Source of the DNA: Adineta ricciae
Taxonomy: Eukaryota > Rotifera > Eurotatoria > Adinetida > Adinetidae
Reading direction: 5' to 3'
DNA: 64,000 bases
Assembly: GCA_905250025.1 (NCBI GenBank)
Contig: CAJNOJ010000378.1
Location: 1-64,000 of the forward strand
The notes below the pieces were generated by a model, which saw only the letters and a program-made list of their open reading frames with translations, was not told where the DNA came from and did no database searches. Both the position numbers and the translations under genes were made by a program. Shown one piece after another: positions 10,930-22,435 of the stretch (the first letter of the stretch is position 1; each line of letters begins with the position of its first letter).

Positions 10930-11862
10930 ATCAATATGCGAATTGACGAAAATTCGAAATATTCTACAAGATAAATCAATTGGGAATTTTTATTTCATCA
11001 CTTATCTGAACAGTAGCAACAACAATTGTAGATTATACTTTACGAACAAATAGATTTAATTTCTCTGTGAACAACTCAATTAACTCTTTCGTATGAAAGA
11101 ATGTTTCTTTTTCGTAGAGTATTTGTTTTGTTCACCGTCGGTTCAAAGAGTATGTTTAAGGATCTGTTAGACACATAACGACTACAATGATTACAACACA
11201 TATATGTAATACTTGTCGAGAATCATTTCGGAACGAGTATTTATTAATCTCTATCCAATGTTAGAACATATCATATGTGTTGGTCTACTGTTGCATTGGA
11301 TTAAAGCTATGTGTACAAATAATGTGAGTGTGAGCAAACAGAGATAAATACATCCATGCGTTCTTTGATTCGTTGTCTGAACGAATAACCGAACAGTATC
11401 TTGTGTGATTATCTATATGAACGTTAGATGGCGTGGATGTACTCCGATATAATCTGGTTATATGAAGAGAGAAGGATGAGAACTTCGAACTTGTGTTCAG
11501 TATGTTTGATTGATCAATCGAATGCGTGATTATTTATTAGCGAAAGTAGAGAATAGGTGCGATATTGAATAATTCAAAGGAAATTCTTATTGTATCGTAC
11601 TTTCTTGACGTATTTATATATGTACATAGTGAATTAGTTGATTTTCTGTAATAGAATAAGAATAAGTTATTGGAACTGTGTCAATGTTATCTTGTATAAG
11701 AAATGTTACTTTTCTTTCCAAAAGTAAATTTGAAACAGTACGGTATCCAAGTGTCTTTAGATGTCAGTGTAGTTTTCTTTTGATTCTTATTGGTTGTTTC
11801 GAGAAAGTCTTTTCATTTCTCCTCCTGATCATTGTTTGTTACTGACAAAAATAAAGGAAAGG
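10930..11862. other. Divergent intergenic region
   Basis: Shared 5' region of the PhoD-like gene and ZMYND12. AT-rich; no open frame, repeat or RNA gene recognised. Confidence 0.5.
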
Positions 11863-13180
11863 ATGGCGACAACAGAAATCGTCTATCCTCTCGCTTTTCC
11901 CAAATCTGTTGCACACAAATGTGAAATCTGTGGCAAAACAGCGTCACGTATGTGTGCCAAATGTCGTGTAACATATTACTGTTCCGAAGAACATCAAGCA
12001 ACTGATAGTAATGGTATCCATGATAAAATTTGTTCGACATTGGCAACAATTCGAGCGAAACAACCATTTCTTCCATCGGAAGAAGAACGTCGTGATCGTG
12101 ATCGAGAAATCCGTGAGAAGAAACTTCGTTTAATCGAAGTTACACGAATGATTGGCGAAAGACACGTAATAAAGAACGAAAAGTTCGTCTTCTGTTTCCA
12201 AAATCTCTTTGTTTATCGTAGGTTTTTCAAAGCCGTTACGATGCTGCCATACCAGCTGCACTTGCTTCCTTAAAATTAGCTATCGAGGTTCATGGTCCAC
12301 GAAGTGTCGAACTTATTCCATCATATTTAGTCTTAGCTGAAGCAAGTCTAGGCTTGAAACAATTAAATCAATGTTGGGAATACTTATCTCAAGCACAGTA
12401 TACAGTTTTACAACAACAAGATCACGCTCCACCCGCAATCACATCACAAGTTGCACGAAATATGGCACAATTAAGTATTGCCAGAAGAGATTATGACGAA
12501 GCAGCGAGACATTTAGCGAATGATGTTTGTATTATCAAACGCTCAATTGACTTCATTCATTTCTTGTCCATTTAGATTTACGATGCTTCGTTGTTTTACG
12601 GTACAGAGCATTATAAAGTAGCCGGAGGTTATTTTCTTTTGGGTAAAGTCTTTAAACTAATGAACCGTTTGGAAGTCACTGAATCATTATACACTCAAGT
12701 AACACAAATGTGGTACAATCATTTACGTCGTCTTCTTCAATCACGAGTTGTTTTCTCGGACATGGAAGCCGTTTTAGGAAAACAAGACAACGATGAAGAT
12801 GACGAAGAAAACACAACAAATCCGTCCAAACTTGGTAAATCAAATGTCATTTGTTTTTCTGACTTCAACTAAATCTCTCTTCTTCTCTCCAAGACTTAGC
12901 CACAGAAGCCGAAGCACATAATACACTTCAAACATTATTAGCTTATCGTCACGAAACGTCCCACGGTCCAACAACCCTCCAAGAATTGAACAAAATTTAC
13001 CATTGTTTTACGATATTGTATTTTCTTGCACGTGATTACATTCAAGTGCGTGATTCCATGAGGAACATCAAAGATTGTTCGGTACGGGAGATCGACGAAG
13101 ATCAACAGCGTATTCTGAAATTTCTTGACCAACTTAATCGAATGAAAGCGTTGATGAAGCGTCAACAGCAAGAGAATTAA
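11863..13180 (+). CDS. ZMYND12: ZMYND12, MYND zinc finger axonemal protein
   Basis: Exons 11863-12165, 12222-12524, 12576-12834 and 12894-13180 join in frame to 383 residues (human about 365). The N-terminus IVYPLAFPKS is followed by a MYND zinc finger, CEICGKTASRMCAKCRVTYY with CSEEHQ (residues about 24-60). A TPR-like helical region then matches ZMYND12 block by block: VELIPSYLVLAEASLGL, EAARHLAND and FYGTEHYKVAGGYF. In vertebrates and protists ZMYND12 works with TTC29 in ciliary and flagellar axonemes, linked to dynein; that role is from family knowledge. The start is the ATG in the context ggATGGCG. The next gene, CLASRP, starts only 153 bp after the stop on the same strand, so the two may share a primary transcript. 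Confidence 0.9.
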
Positions 13181-13333
13181 TCGTTTCTTTTTAATTCTTA
13201 TAATTTTAATCTTTCTTTTCTTTTCTTTTCCTATGTTTCGAATGAATACAGTGAATGAATCTCTATTCGATCGATCTTCTTTTTCTATTCCACAGTATTT
13301 TTTCTTTTGCTTGCAGATCGAAAAACAATAGTC

Positions 13334-16129
13334 ATGTGGCAAGAAATGCGAAAGCACGAAAAGAAACTTCGCGGAATGATTGTTGATTATAAAAAACGAT
13401 CAGAACGACGGAAAGAATATTACGAAAGAATTGTTCGTTGAATTTCATCATTTCTCTCCTGTCATCTTGTATGTCTTCATATAGAAACGTGATCCAGCAG
13501 AGTTCTTACAAATTTGGGGCCGACCAGCAAAGATTCATCTAGATCCAGCGGTCGCTGCTGCTGCTGAATCGACATTGTAAGTTCGAATTTTCATCACTTC
13601 ACTCAGATCTGATTTTCGTTTCACTTTAGGACACCATGGCGTGATGATGAAAGTACACTAATTGATCGATTTGATGTTCGTTCCCATTTGGATATTATTG
13701 ATGAATATTCTCTAAGAACTCAACAAGGCTCCGAGTCGGTACTTTTTCAATTTTGTTTCGCATACGATCTCCAATGAATCGAACACAGGCCAAAACTGAT
13801 TTCTGTTTTATCCCTAATAGATCGTTAACTGAAACGGAACAAAATGAGGAACGTTTATGTAATTATGAACGTTATCGAGTGTTAATTCATAACGAATCAA
13901 CGGGTGGTAAGTCGATAGACGAAGAAGAAAACACTCGACGATTCTTTTTTGAAAAATTTTAGTTAGCGAAGAACAATGTTTACGTGATATTGAAAATGAT
14001 GAAAAATTCGGTGCACTTCGAGATGAACATCCAGCTTCGCGAGAAGCGAAAAAGAAAAAGTAGGCTGTGACCATAAGAAACTTAGGAAACGAGCGTCCGA
14101 CAAGTAGCACGTTTTGTTCGCAGAATTAAATACATTTATCGTTGTTTTCTTTTTCATTTCAATCTAGATCCATTGGGAAAAAAGCAGAAATCGGTTTCGC
14201 TTATGATGATGCGCCTGCGACAACATCATCGAAGAAATCAATACTTGACGATAGTGACAACGCCGATGATGACGATGATGATTTAGATTTAGACATTGAA
14301 ATCGATGTCGCACAGTTAACCAGTGAAAACAAAGCATCGTTAAATAAAGTCGCTACACATTATGGATTAGCTTTTGGAGATTTTGCACGGTTGTTGATTC
14401 TTGATCGAGAAGAAATGCAAATAATTCGAGAAAATAAATTGGATAGAGAACAAGATGTGCCGGGAAAGGTGAGAAAGAAGTTCGTTTTTTCCTATGCGTT
14501 TTATGAAAGATTTCTTTTCAGGGCCGTCGAGGACGTCGTGAACGTCGTTTAGCAAAGGAGAGACGAATCAAAGAACGAGAATTTTGTCCACCGAAGTAAT
14601 TTTCTTTTCACTTGTCTTTCTTTCTCAATCCATTCGTTCTATAGTTATCTTAATCGTGAAACTCCGATATTACCTGTTGTGCAAGCGAAATCAAAATCTC
14701 GTTCGCCATCGCCTGTGGATAACACACCAGTGAAAGAGAAGATCGAATTTATCACTGCGTTTGGTGAGGATGATGCGTCGAAAGCAAATGAATTGAAACG
14801 CAAACGATCTTTCGAAAAGTCTCTACTCGATGAATGCCGAGAAGCGAAGAAGAAAGCTGATCCACAAGTGATTTCCATTCGCACTCATCGTCTAGCCACA
14901 CCACCACGATTGCCAGAGCCAACGTAAGTTTTACATTAAGATTTCTTATAATCGGAACTTATCCTTCGATTTCCTTAGCACTACATTTGTTCCTTGCCGA
15001 ACAATACAAAGAAAAAGTCAAGTTCTTTTATCAACATTACAGAAATTGAAAGAAGATTCATCACCGTATGCCTGAATTTGTTTTTTTTTCAAATATTTTA
15101 TTTGATTATTATTGAATATTTAGAGAACGACATGCTTTATCTGACGATGAAATTCCAGCAATCAAAATCGTTAAATTAGAGAAGAAAGAAGAAAATCTGA
15201 ATAGTAAAAAAGATAATGAAGATGAAGACGAAGAAGAAGACGACGATAATTATCTTCAACAATACCTCAAACGAAAAGAAGCTCGACAGTAAACTAGCTA
15301 TAGCAAGAAATTGTTTCCATTTAAATTTACTAAATATTTTCCAGACGCAATCAAGATTCAAGTGCAACATCAGTCGCACACAAAGAACAGAATGGTTCTA
15401 ACCCATTATTATCATCATCATCTTCATCTAAGGTAAAACCATATAAGCAAAAACTTGAATCGAAATGGAATATTTCGTTGTGTAGAGTTCGTTGGTTAAA
15501 ACACCTCAAGAGAAACTTCGTCGTCGAATGCAGACACTTCTGAAAAAACAATGTAAATAGTCTTACTGTAGATGAAGATAAATATTCAGTTTTCTTCGAT
15601 TTGTAGTTCAAAAGGACAAAGATCAACAACGTGAACGTGAGGAACGAGAAGAGAGAGAACGCGAGGCTCGAGAATCCGAATTGCGTCAGTCTTTTGGAAA
15701 ACATCGCCATCGTCGTTCACACCATCGTTCAAGTAGTCGATCGAGATCCCGAACAAGATCGAGAAGGTATGCCGCGTACCATATTTTCTTGAATATCGTG
15801 TCGAATGTTCGTTAAATCTATTTAGTCGTTCACCAACACCTCGTCGTCCTCCTCCTCCCTCTCGTCGTCGTTCAACTTCGCGATCTTCCTCGTCGTCGAC
15901 ATCATCGTCGTCTTCATCTTCATCTTCATCATCATCATCTCGACATTCATCAAAAAATCGCAATAAGAAAAGATCGTCAGCAGCTAAATCACGTTCACCG
16001 ACGCCTGAATTTCTACGACAACGTTTTCGTCGCAATCATCGTCGTCGTGAATCGTCGTCTTCGTCATCCTCATCTTCATCTAAATCCAACAGAAATTCAT
16101 CAGGAAGAAAACGAACTGATCATAAATAG
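13334..16129 (+). CDS. CLASRP: CLASRP/SFRS16, SR-type splicing regulator
   Basis: The ATG at 13334 starts MWQEMRKHEKKLRGMIVDYK, the near-universal N-terminus of CLASRP (SWAP N-terminal domain). About twelve exons follow (13334-13432, 13485-13576, 13630-13738, 13789-13906, 13963-14059, 14168-14468, 14522-14595, 14645-14923 and further short ones to 16129). Hallmarks: IDRFDVRSHLDIIDEY, CNYERYRVLIHN, the acidic stretch before YGLAFGDFARLL, EKIEFITAFGEDD, PQEKLRRRMQTLLKKQ and a C-terminal Arg/Ser-rich tail. Human CLASRP binds CLK4 and modulates alternative splicing in the nucleus. One junction is uncertain: the acceptor at 13788 keeps the frame but inserts about 11 residues absent in vertebrates. 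A pyrimidine-rich acceptor ends at 13316, 17 nt before the ATG. AATAAA lies near 16260. Confidence 0.9.
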
Positions 16130-16335
16130 AAGACAACATGTCATTTTGTTATGTATTATTCTCTTTGATTTCTAATCCACTTTGTTTCTTACACACATGA
16201 TAGATTCATTGATCCTATTTTGTACGTTTTGCGGATTCACTCAATGTTTTTGATATTGAAATAAATAGAACACAGAAGTTTTTATTTAACGACTCATTTC
16301 ATTTCTTCGCTTTTAAAATAGTTTGAAAAAGAAAA

Positions 16336-18670
16336 TTAGACCAATGTTCCATAGCATCCCTGATCTTTACATTCTGGAATCGGATAAGTGTTTGGCAAAA
16401 TAAGTGACTCTGTTGTTAATATAAGCGTTGTTGAGTCAGGTCCAGGAAATGAAGCTTGAATATAAGTAGCAGTCCAATATCCGTCGGATGGAATAGGAAC
16501 AACGATTGTGTAGATAGCAGATGTGGCACTTTGACTCTTTTGAATTCATAGATCGAAATGAAGTATTCGTATATTCAGAGAATATAATATTCGATTACCT
16601 CGAGCTGAACGGCGGTGTTTGCCCAAACGATGCCGGAGCTCACAACTTTTCCCGATGAATCGAGTTTTGATTGTCGAAAATCGCGTCTTGAGAAACAGCA
16701 GAAAAGTATGTCACATTCCAATCATCTAATCTTACTTCGATGTATCACTAGTACGAGCTTGATAAGCAGTTACAGCACTGGCTTTTGCCTTCCCATTACT
16801 GAAATCCACAACAGCACGGATAGTACCATGTGTTGCATTCGTCATTCGTGTCCATGTCATTGCTGGTAAAATTGTTCTCTAAAGATTGTAAGTAAACAGC
16901 ATACAGTAAATAAGATGCTAGCTTACATCAGCTACGCTCAGATAGAAACTGTATAAACTATCTTGATATCCACCGGCGTTGTGGCCAGTATTTGGTATTC
17001 GTCTATTAATAGAAGACAAGAAGGAGGATTTTGTTGAGTTTCTTTTTTGTCTGAGCTTTTTCACCTTAAATAAGATCCACCTGTTGCCTTTTGCAAATCA
17101 TTCCAAAAGAATTCCTATGAAAAACGAAAAAGCTTTCTTTCACAATTACATGTTGAAAAGAAGTTGTCTAACTTCGCTATCAGGAAGGAAGAATTCATCA
17201 CCAGCGCCTTGTACTTGATAGATTTTCATTTTGTTATATCGATCAATATAGGCTATAGAAACCGAATGCAGATCAAAATAAAATAAAATGCAAAATTTAT
17301 ACAATACGGATCAACCATTTGAGCTAATTTATCGAAACTAGGACTGTTCATGTAACGTGTTATATTTTGTACATAGTAATCATAAAAAGCGAATGTCCAT
17401 CCTCCGAGAGACTAAAAATAAATTTCGTTTACATACATATTTAACAACACCAGGTCTCACTCGATAATGTGACATCATGTTCTATACATAAATAATAAAG
17501 AGATATGAATGATTAATCTTTTTCAATAATTCTTACGGCTCGAAGATTCAGTAAGTCCATGACGATCGGTGCGGCAGCCACAACTCGTCGATTATCAACA
17601 GCAGCACTTGTCCACGCTAAAATATCGAGCAAATCAAACGAAAACCAATTTCATTGAGCTCAAACTTGTCCATCCACGCTGCAAAACAAAAGTTTCGTTG
17701 AACATACGGAATGTGACAGATGAATTTTACTTTTGAACCACCAGCGAGTACGAATTCTTGTGGCACCGGATAGTTTTCTTGAGCTAAGAATTGTTCGACA
17801 GTGTCCATTGCTCGTATGACTGCCTATTGTCAGTAGAAAAAAAGAAATGTTAGAAAGATCATCCGTTCCGGTGGATTGTTGCTAACTTTGGTCATTGGGA
17901 AACGAAGAAGTATTCGTGGGTCACTACCGTTAGTCTCTAAATATCGTTTCCATGTCCAACCAATTAATGAATCCTCTGAGCGAGAACTACTTGTCGGGTC
18001 ACTCTGAAAAACAAAATGAATCTCCCTATACTGCCAAAAGGTAAAGAACTCACGTACCAGAAATCGAATATTTTGATTGGGAATTTGTCGAATAGTAGCA
18101 ATGACACTACCTGAAGAACTGGCCATTGATGCTATTCCACTACTAGTAGGTGGTCTAAGTACACATAACAAACATATAAAATTACGCAGTAGGTGGTTAT
18201 TTTCTGTGAAATATGAGGACTATTCCTTGAAATCGAATATGTTCTGCTGTAGAAGATGAGAAATAGATTAGTTTTCTGAAAAATTTGCTCCTTCATTAGC
18301 AATAAAACAACTGAAACGTACGAATCGGAATTGGAGCCCCCATCAATAAGTAAAAAAGCTGTCTTGGGACGACGGAACGTTTTCGGAACCACGATAATGA
18401 CATAATGCCACCAAATCGGTCGTGTTGAGAATGAACCTATGATCGACATAGAAATTTCTATCATTGACAAAGTATCGTCTTACTATCGAACCATTGTTGT
18501 GATGTCATATTCAATACATAAGTCGTATAAAGTGATTGTGGATACGTACTAATGCGTTTCCATCCGAAGGCGGAGTCTGGAGTATTCACATAGTCATCTA
18601 ATGGCGTTGCCTTGCATTGAATGAAGACGACCAAGAGCCAAGAACCGAGAGCGATATTGAGTAGATTCAT
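16336..18670 (-). CDS. PqaA/AprA-type (PhoPQ-activated pathogenicity-related) secreted protein
   Basis: From the ATG at 18670 the protein opens with a signal peptide (MNLLNIALGSWLLVVF) and then PLDDYVNTPDSAFGWK, the family opening. About a dozen small exons follow, for an estimated 500 residues. Diagnostic blocks: STRPIWWHYVIIVVPK, FLLIDGG, GSVIATIRQIPNQ, GWTWKRYL, FVLAGGSKRGWTTWTSAAV (the GxSxxG-like elbow of an alpha/beta hydrolase), APIVMDLLN, GAGDEFF and NTGHNAGG, ending CKDQGCYGTLV. The family is known from bacteria (PqaA) and Dictyostelium (AprA, a secreted proliferation repressor); the enzymatic substrate is unknown. The many introns show it is long resident in this genome. A ttgtacag acceptor sits about 10 nt before the ATG. 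It is convergent with CLASRP, with about 200 bp between stops. Confidence 0.8.
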
Positions 18671-20122
18671 TAGATTGTATCTGTACAAACTCAGAACAAG
18701 ATTGACATTTTATATCGAGATATAATTTTTGAGTATATCACAAAGAATACATTCCCAAGGTTTATATGATTAAAGTATTAACTCCACGAAATAAAATTGG
18801 AACGGTATTGATTTTTAATTTTCTATTTATTGATTTTTAAAAGTCGAATATATATATATATATTGTGCTCGTTTTTATACCTGTCCCTTTACCACTGAAT
18901 AACAAAACGATGAAAATGTACTTTTTCACGAAAATGAGATTTCATTAACTGTTTATTCCCTATCAACATTAACATTATATCACCACTGTATAGTTTTCTT
19001 TGACGTAGAATGTGCCTGATGGCTAGGTCACAGTCAACCCATCAACGTCGGTAGATCGGGTTATATATAAACACTAATAAATATTGATTACTATTTCACG
19101 ATCGTTGAGGATCTGTTGATCCCATTGAAACTTATCGAACAAAGGTTACTACATTTTTCAAGAACATTATTGAATGACTTAGCCTACTTGTAATTCGATC
19201 AGCCAGCGATGAAGAATTGCGAAACCAATAATATAAAATTTCAATGCCTAGTCATCTTCGCCATTGTTCAATTCCCGTTTCTGTCTAATTTATATGTCAT
19301 ACTCACCGTTCATCATTATCCTTTAATTGTTCTTGAAGAAGCTATTTGAAACTGCAAAAATTATCGTATTAAATATCCGAGAGAAGAGTGTCACTATCAA
19401 ATGAATGTCCGCATGGAATGGTATTAGATCATGAAGACATGATAAGCTCAAATTTTTCTCATTGAAGCTTCATACAATGGTGGACAAAATATTCAATTGA
19501 ATTTCTTCTCAGATTAATCCATCTAAATTTACTTAGACGAATACTTGAACGTAGACGCAGACGAAATATCCTGATTTAACATTCTTTTCTCTATTTGAAT
19601 CCTTCGTCGAAAAAGAAGACATTTATGGAATTCTTTTGTGTGACGCTTGGGGACAAATTGCCGTCGAGATAAATATGTACTAGGAGTGTTTTATTTATAA
19701 ATTCCTCGTGAACCATTATCTTTGAACCGAAGACGAGAGTTCAAAGCAAGAATAGAAAGTCTGAGAATCTTCTCGAGAGAGAATTTCTGCGGACATGTTT
19801 AATAAGACACTTGACGTGATTTTCTCATCATTTACGAAAGAATTGCAAATCTTTCAAAGATCATCGAGAAGATTCGTTAGAGAGTAAGTCAAATGACTGT
19901 GCATGTTCAATAAGCAGATCATTAAGAGAATTGTCTTTACCTCGGCAATGTACTGAGAAAGGAGAGATGTTCTATTGGATAAGGACAAGGTAACAGTTTT
20001 TATTCGGAAGAAAAGAAATGTGCGTACGGTTTTATATACAACTAAATATAATTTATTTGGAACTTCAAGATCTTTTATTTCATAAAAGAAAAACTCTTTG
20101 AAATAAGTCGATATGAATATGA
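18671..20122. other. Intergenic region
   Basis: AT-rich, with a short (TA)n run at about 18848-18863. No reading frame or RNA gene I can support. Confidence 0.5.
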
Positions 20123-20404
20123 TTAGAGAGGTTGTCTAAGAAATCTTTTGCCTCGCATGGCATGAAATGATGAGGCTCGACGTTGAGGATACGGTTTGAA
20201 CAGATGTTCAATGAAATATTCCATAATTTCCCGATCTTTATCTTCAGAGTCATGTAGACGACTTTTCATTGTCTTGCTCTCGATGATTTTGTCAATTGAA
20301 TCCAGTTTCGTTCGTTCATCTTCACAATTGACAAGTGGCAAAACGAATACGAGAAAAACGTTAATAATCAAAATGAATAGAATCAAATGATAAGTGTTAC
20401 TCAT
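20123..20404 (-). CDS. Candidate tachykinin-related neuropeptide precursor
   Basis: A single small exon encodes 93 residues from the first ATG at 20404. Residues 1-27 are a strong signal peptide (LILFILIINVFLVFVLPLVNC). An acidic/basic spacer follows, and near the C-terminus comes QRR-ASSFHAMRG-KR-FLRQPL. Dibasic RR and KR sites bracket one peptide whose terminal glycine is the usual amide donor, predicting ASSFHAMR-amide. The FHAMR-amide end fits the invertebrate tachykinin-related pattern FX(G/A)XR-amide and is very close to FHAVR-amide known from a freshwater mussel. A single copy of the peptide per precursor is unusual for this family. A ttttcttgttttag acceptor lies 10 nt before the ATG, and a TATA-rich stretch near 20525-20536 may mark the promoter. 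Function as a secreted neuropeptide is inferred. Confidence 0.7.
   Translation of the reverse strand: MSNTYHLILFILIINVFLVFVLPLVNCEDERTKLDSIDKIIESKTMKSRLHDSEDKDREIMEYFIEHLFKPYPQRRASSFHAMRGKRFLRQPL
20150..20176 (-). other. Predicted mature amidated peptide ASSFHAMRG
   Basis: Nine codons between an RR site (20177-20182) and a KR site (20144-20149). The final Gly would become the C-terminal amide. Cleavage sites and sequence are read directly; processing is inferred from how invertebrate prohormones are handled. Confidence 0.65.
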
Positions 20405-22435
20405 GGTTTTAATACTAAAACAAGAAAACGAAATGATTTTCAAGCTATGTACACTCTTACTTTGATTAATATGTTCTGTTACATGAATAAAAACACAAGT
20501 AGTTAGAAGATTTCAAATACTGTTGAATATATATATGTCATAGAATTCGTTGCAGTTCTGTCAAATGTTATTATATGCACACTGGAGCTCGATTAATATT
20601 TTTCTCTTTCTTAGTTGAACTTGAATGCACCATCATCTCTCTTTCTCTCTCTCTCTCTCTCTCTGTTTTCCTCCTGCGCTCCTCCAATTAACTAGTTAAC
20701 AAAATCATGCACACAGAAAGGCTCTCATTCGAGCGGAAGCAACGTTTCCTTTGGAGAATCCCTTTGATATTTTTTTTCTCTTTCAAGAAAACAATAGTTA
20801 AGGTAGAACATACATTCCCGAAAACAAAGAAAACGTCATGATGATCACGCTTGATTGCCCATTTGATAGTTCAAGGGATCTATTTCATAAACATCAGTTT
20901 GGAATAATCAGAGCTGCGCTCTTCATCCTCCAACTAACTGTAATTTATTCTTAGAAGGGGAAAAGCAAACCACATGTCAAAAGAAATTTCGACGATAATT
21001 TTTTATTCATTACGTTGATCCTGTTTTAAAGGAAACTAATTGAATAACATATTTCTCAGCGAACCTGGATAAATTACATCGCAGACTTTCCATTTGACGA
21101 ATGAATGAAGATTAAATTAAGAAAAAAGTCGATCAAAGAGCAAAGTTTTTCGAGAAATTCAAGTTCGACGATTCTTTTTTCTTTTGTTTGAGAACAAAAT
21201 GTTTTGTACTATGTTAATGTATTTTCCGAGAACGAAGTATTGTGTGTGAAATAGGAAGTATTTTCTTTTATTGAATCGACTTCCTTCTTCCTAATTTTGA
21301 GAATTTAATCGACTTGAAAAGGTACCAATAAGAAAAATGAAATGTCTGATTTGTCGTGCATGATTTTGTGAATAATTATGTGATGAACGTCCTGTTATTT
21401 CTCACATCGTACTTCTCGAACAACAGACCGGATTAGGAAGTATCAAAAGAAACAATATCAGTATTTGTAAAGAATAAAACTTACCTAATCTACTTCTTCA
21501 GTAGGATAAATCAAGTAGCATGACGAGCTGCATCATAGTTATTTGATGACATTCAATTCGATAAAGTATCTCCATTCAGTGCATCTAATGTGCCATTAGC
21601 AGTTATATTGATCGTTCGCTTTATAGTACTAAATCATTCGTCACTTACGCTCAAGCAAATCTCTGTTTCTGACGTAAATGTTAATGGAATTGATGTACTT
21701 TATCTGCTCTTGTAAGTTACAATCACTCGAAATGAAATGAGCTTAGAAAGGAAATCCTAGGCAAGGAGAGTATATCATTATTTGAGAAGAACACTCATGA
21801 ATACTGTTCAATTGTTTTGAAGAACGAAGACAAGAACTGAGATTTTGCTTCCTGTATGATTACAGACGAAGTTATCAATTGAAATAGAACTGTCACACAG
21901 TACAATCGAAATATTTGCTTTCATTAAAAAAAACATCGATGATGTTCGTAATCAAATCAGTGTGTCGATGCATATTGTGTAAATCTACTTATGCCATAGA
22001 ACAAGCATAAATTTCTCGCAATCAAATCAATGCCAAATGAAACAATAGACATATTGTTGAAGAGAAGATTTTCTCTAACAATAACATTCAAGTATCGATC
22101 AGACAAATGTATTCATTAACTTTTCTACACATCAAACTTCAAAACACATTACACGTTGTATTTGTATGACATCTATTGAAGCAGAATAGTCGCCGTTTAC
22201 CATATGCCTTGAATTGTTTATCTCTGACTTTATCATTGGTTCTTTCCCTATATACCGTTCTGTATATACGTGAAATGTACTATTATCGTTATTGCAAACA
22301 TGTTTTATTAATCAGAATAATATACCTTTTTCTTTCGATTCGTTTTTATCTTGACACGACACATTTGTGCGAAGTTAAAACACACTGACATCGCTTATTT
22401 TTCTCGTAATGCAAATTTGTTTTTTTCGTATTTAG
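20405..22435. other. Intergenic region, 2 kb
   Basis: The upstream region of the peptide gene and of MOCS1A. Contains a (CT)n microsatellite. A frame at 22176-22388 has no ATG-led family match and is left out. Otherwise nothing recognised. Confidence 0.5.
20634..20664. repeat. (CT)n microsatellite
   Basis: About 30 bp of CT dinucleotides with one interruption, about 230 bp upstream of the peptide-precursor start. Simple-sequence repeat; no function claimed. Confidence 0.9.

Noticed and set aside
22176-22388. Open frame that could be a 5' exon of MOCS1A
   Set aside because: Hydrophobic, unlike MOCS1 N-termini, and the acceptor abutting the MOCS1A ATG is better explained by trans-splicing.
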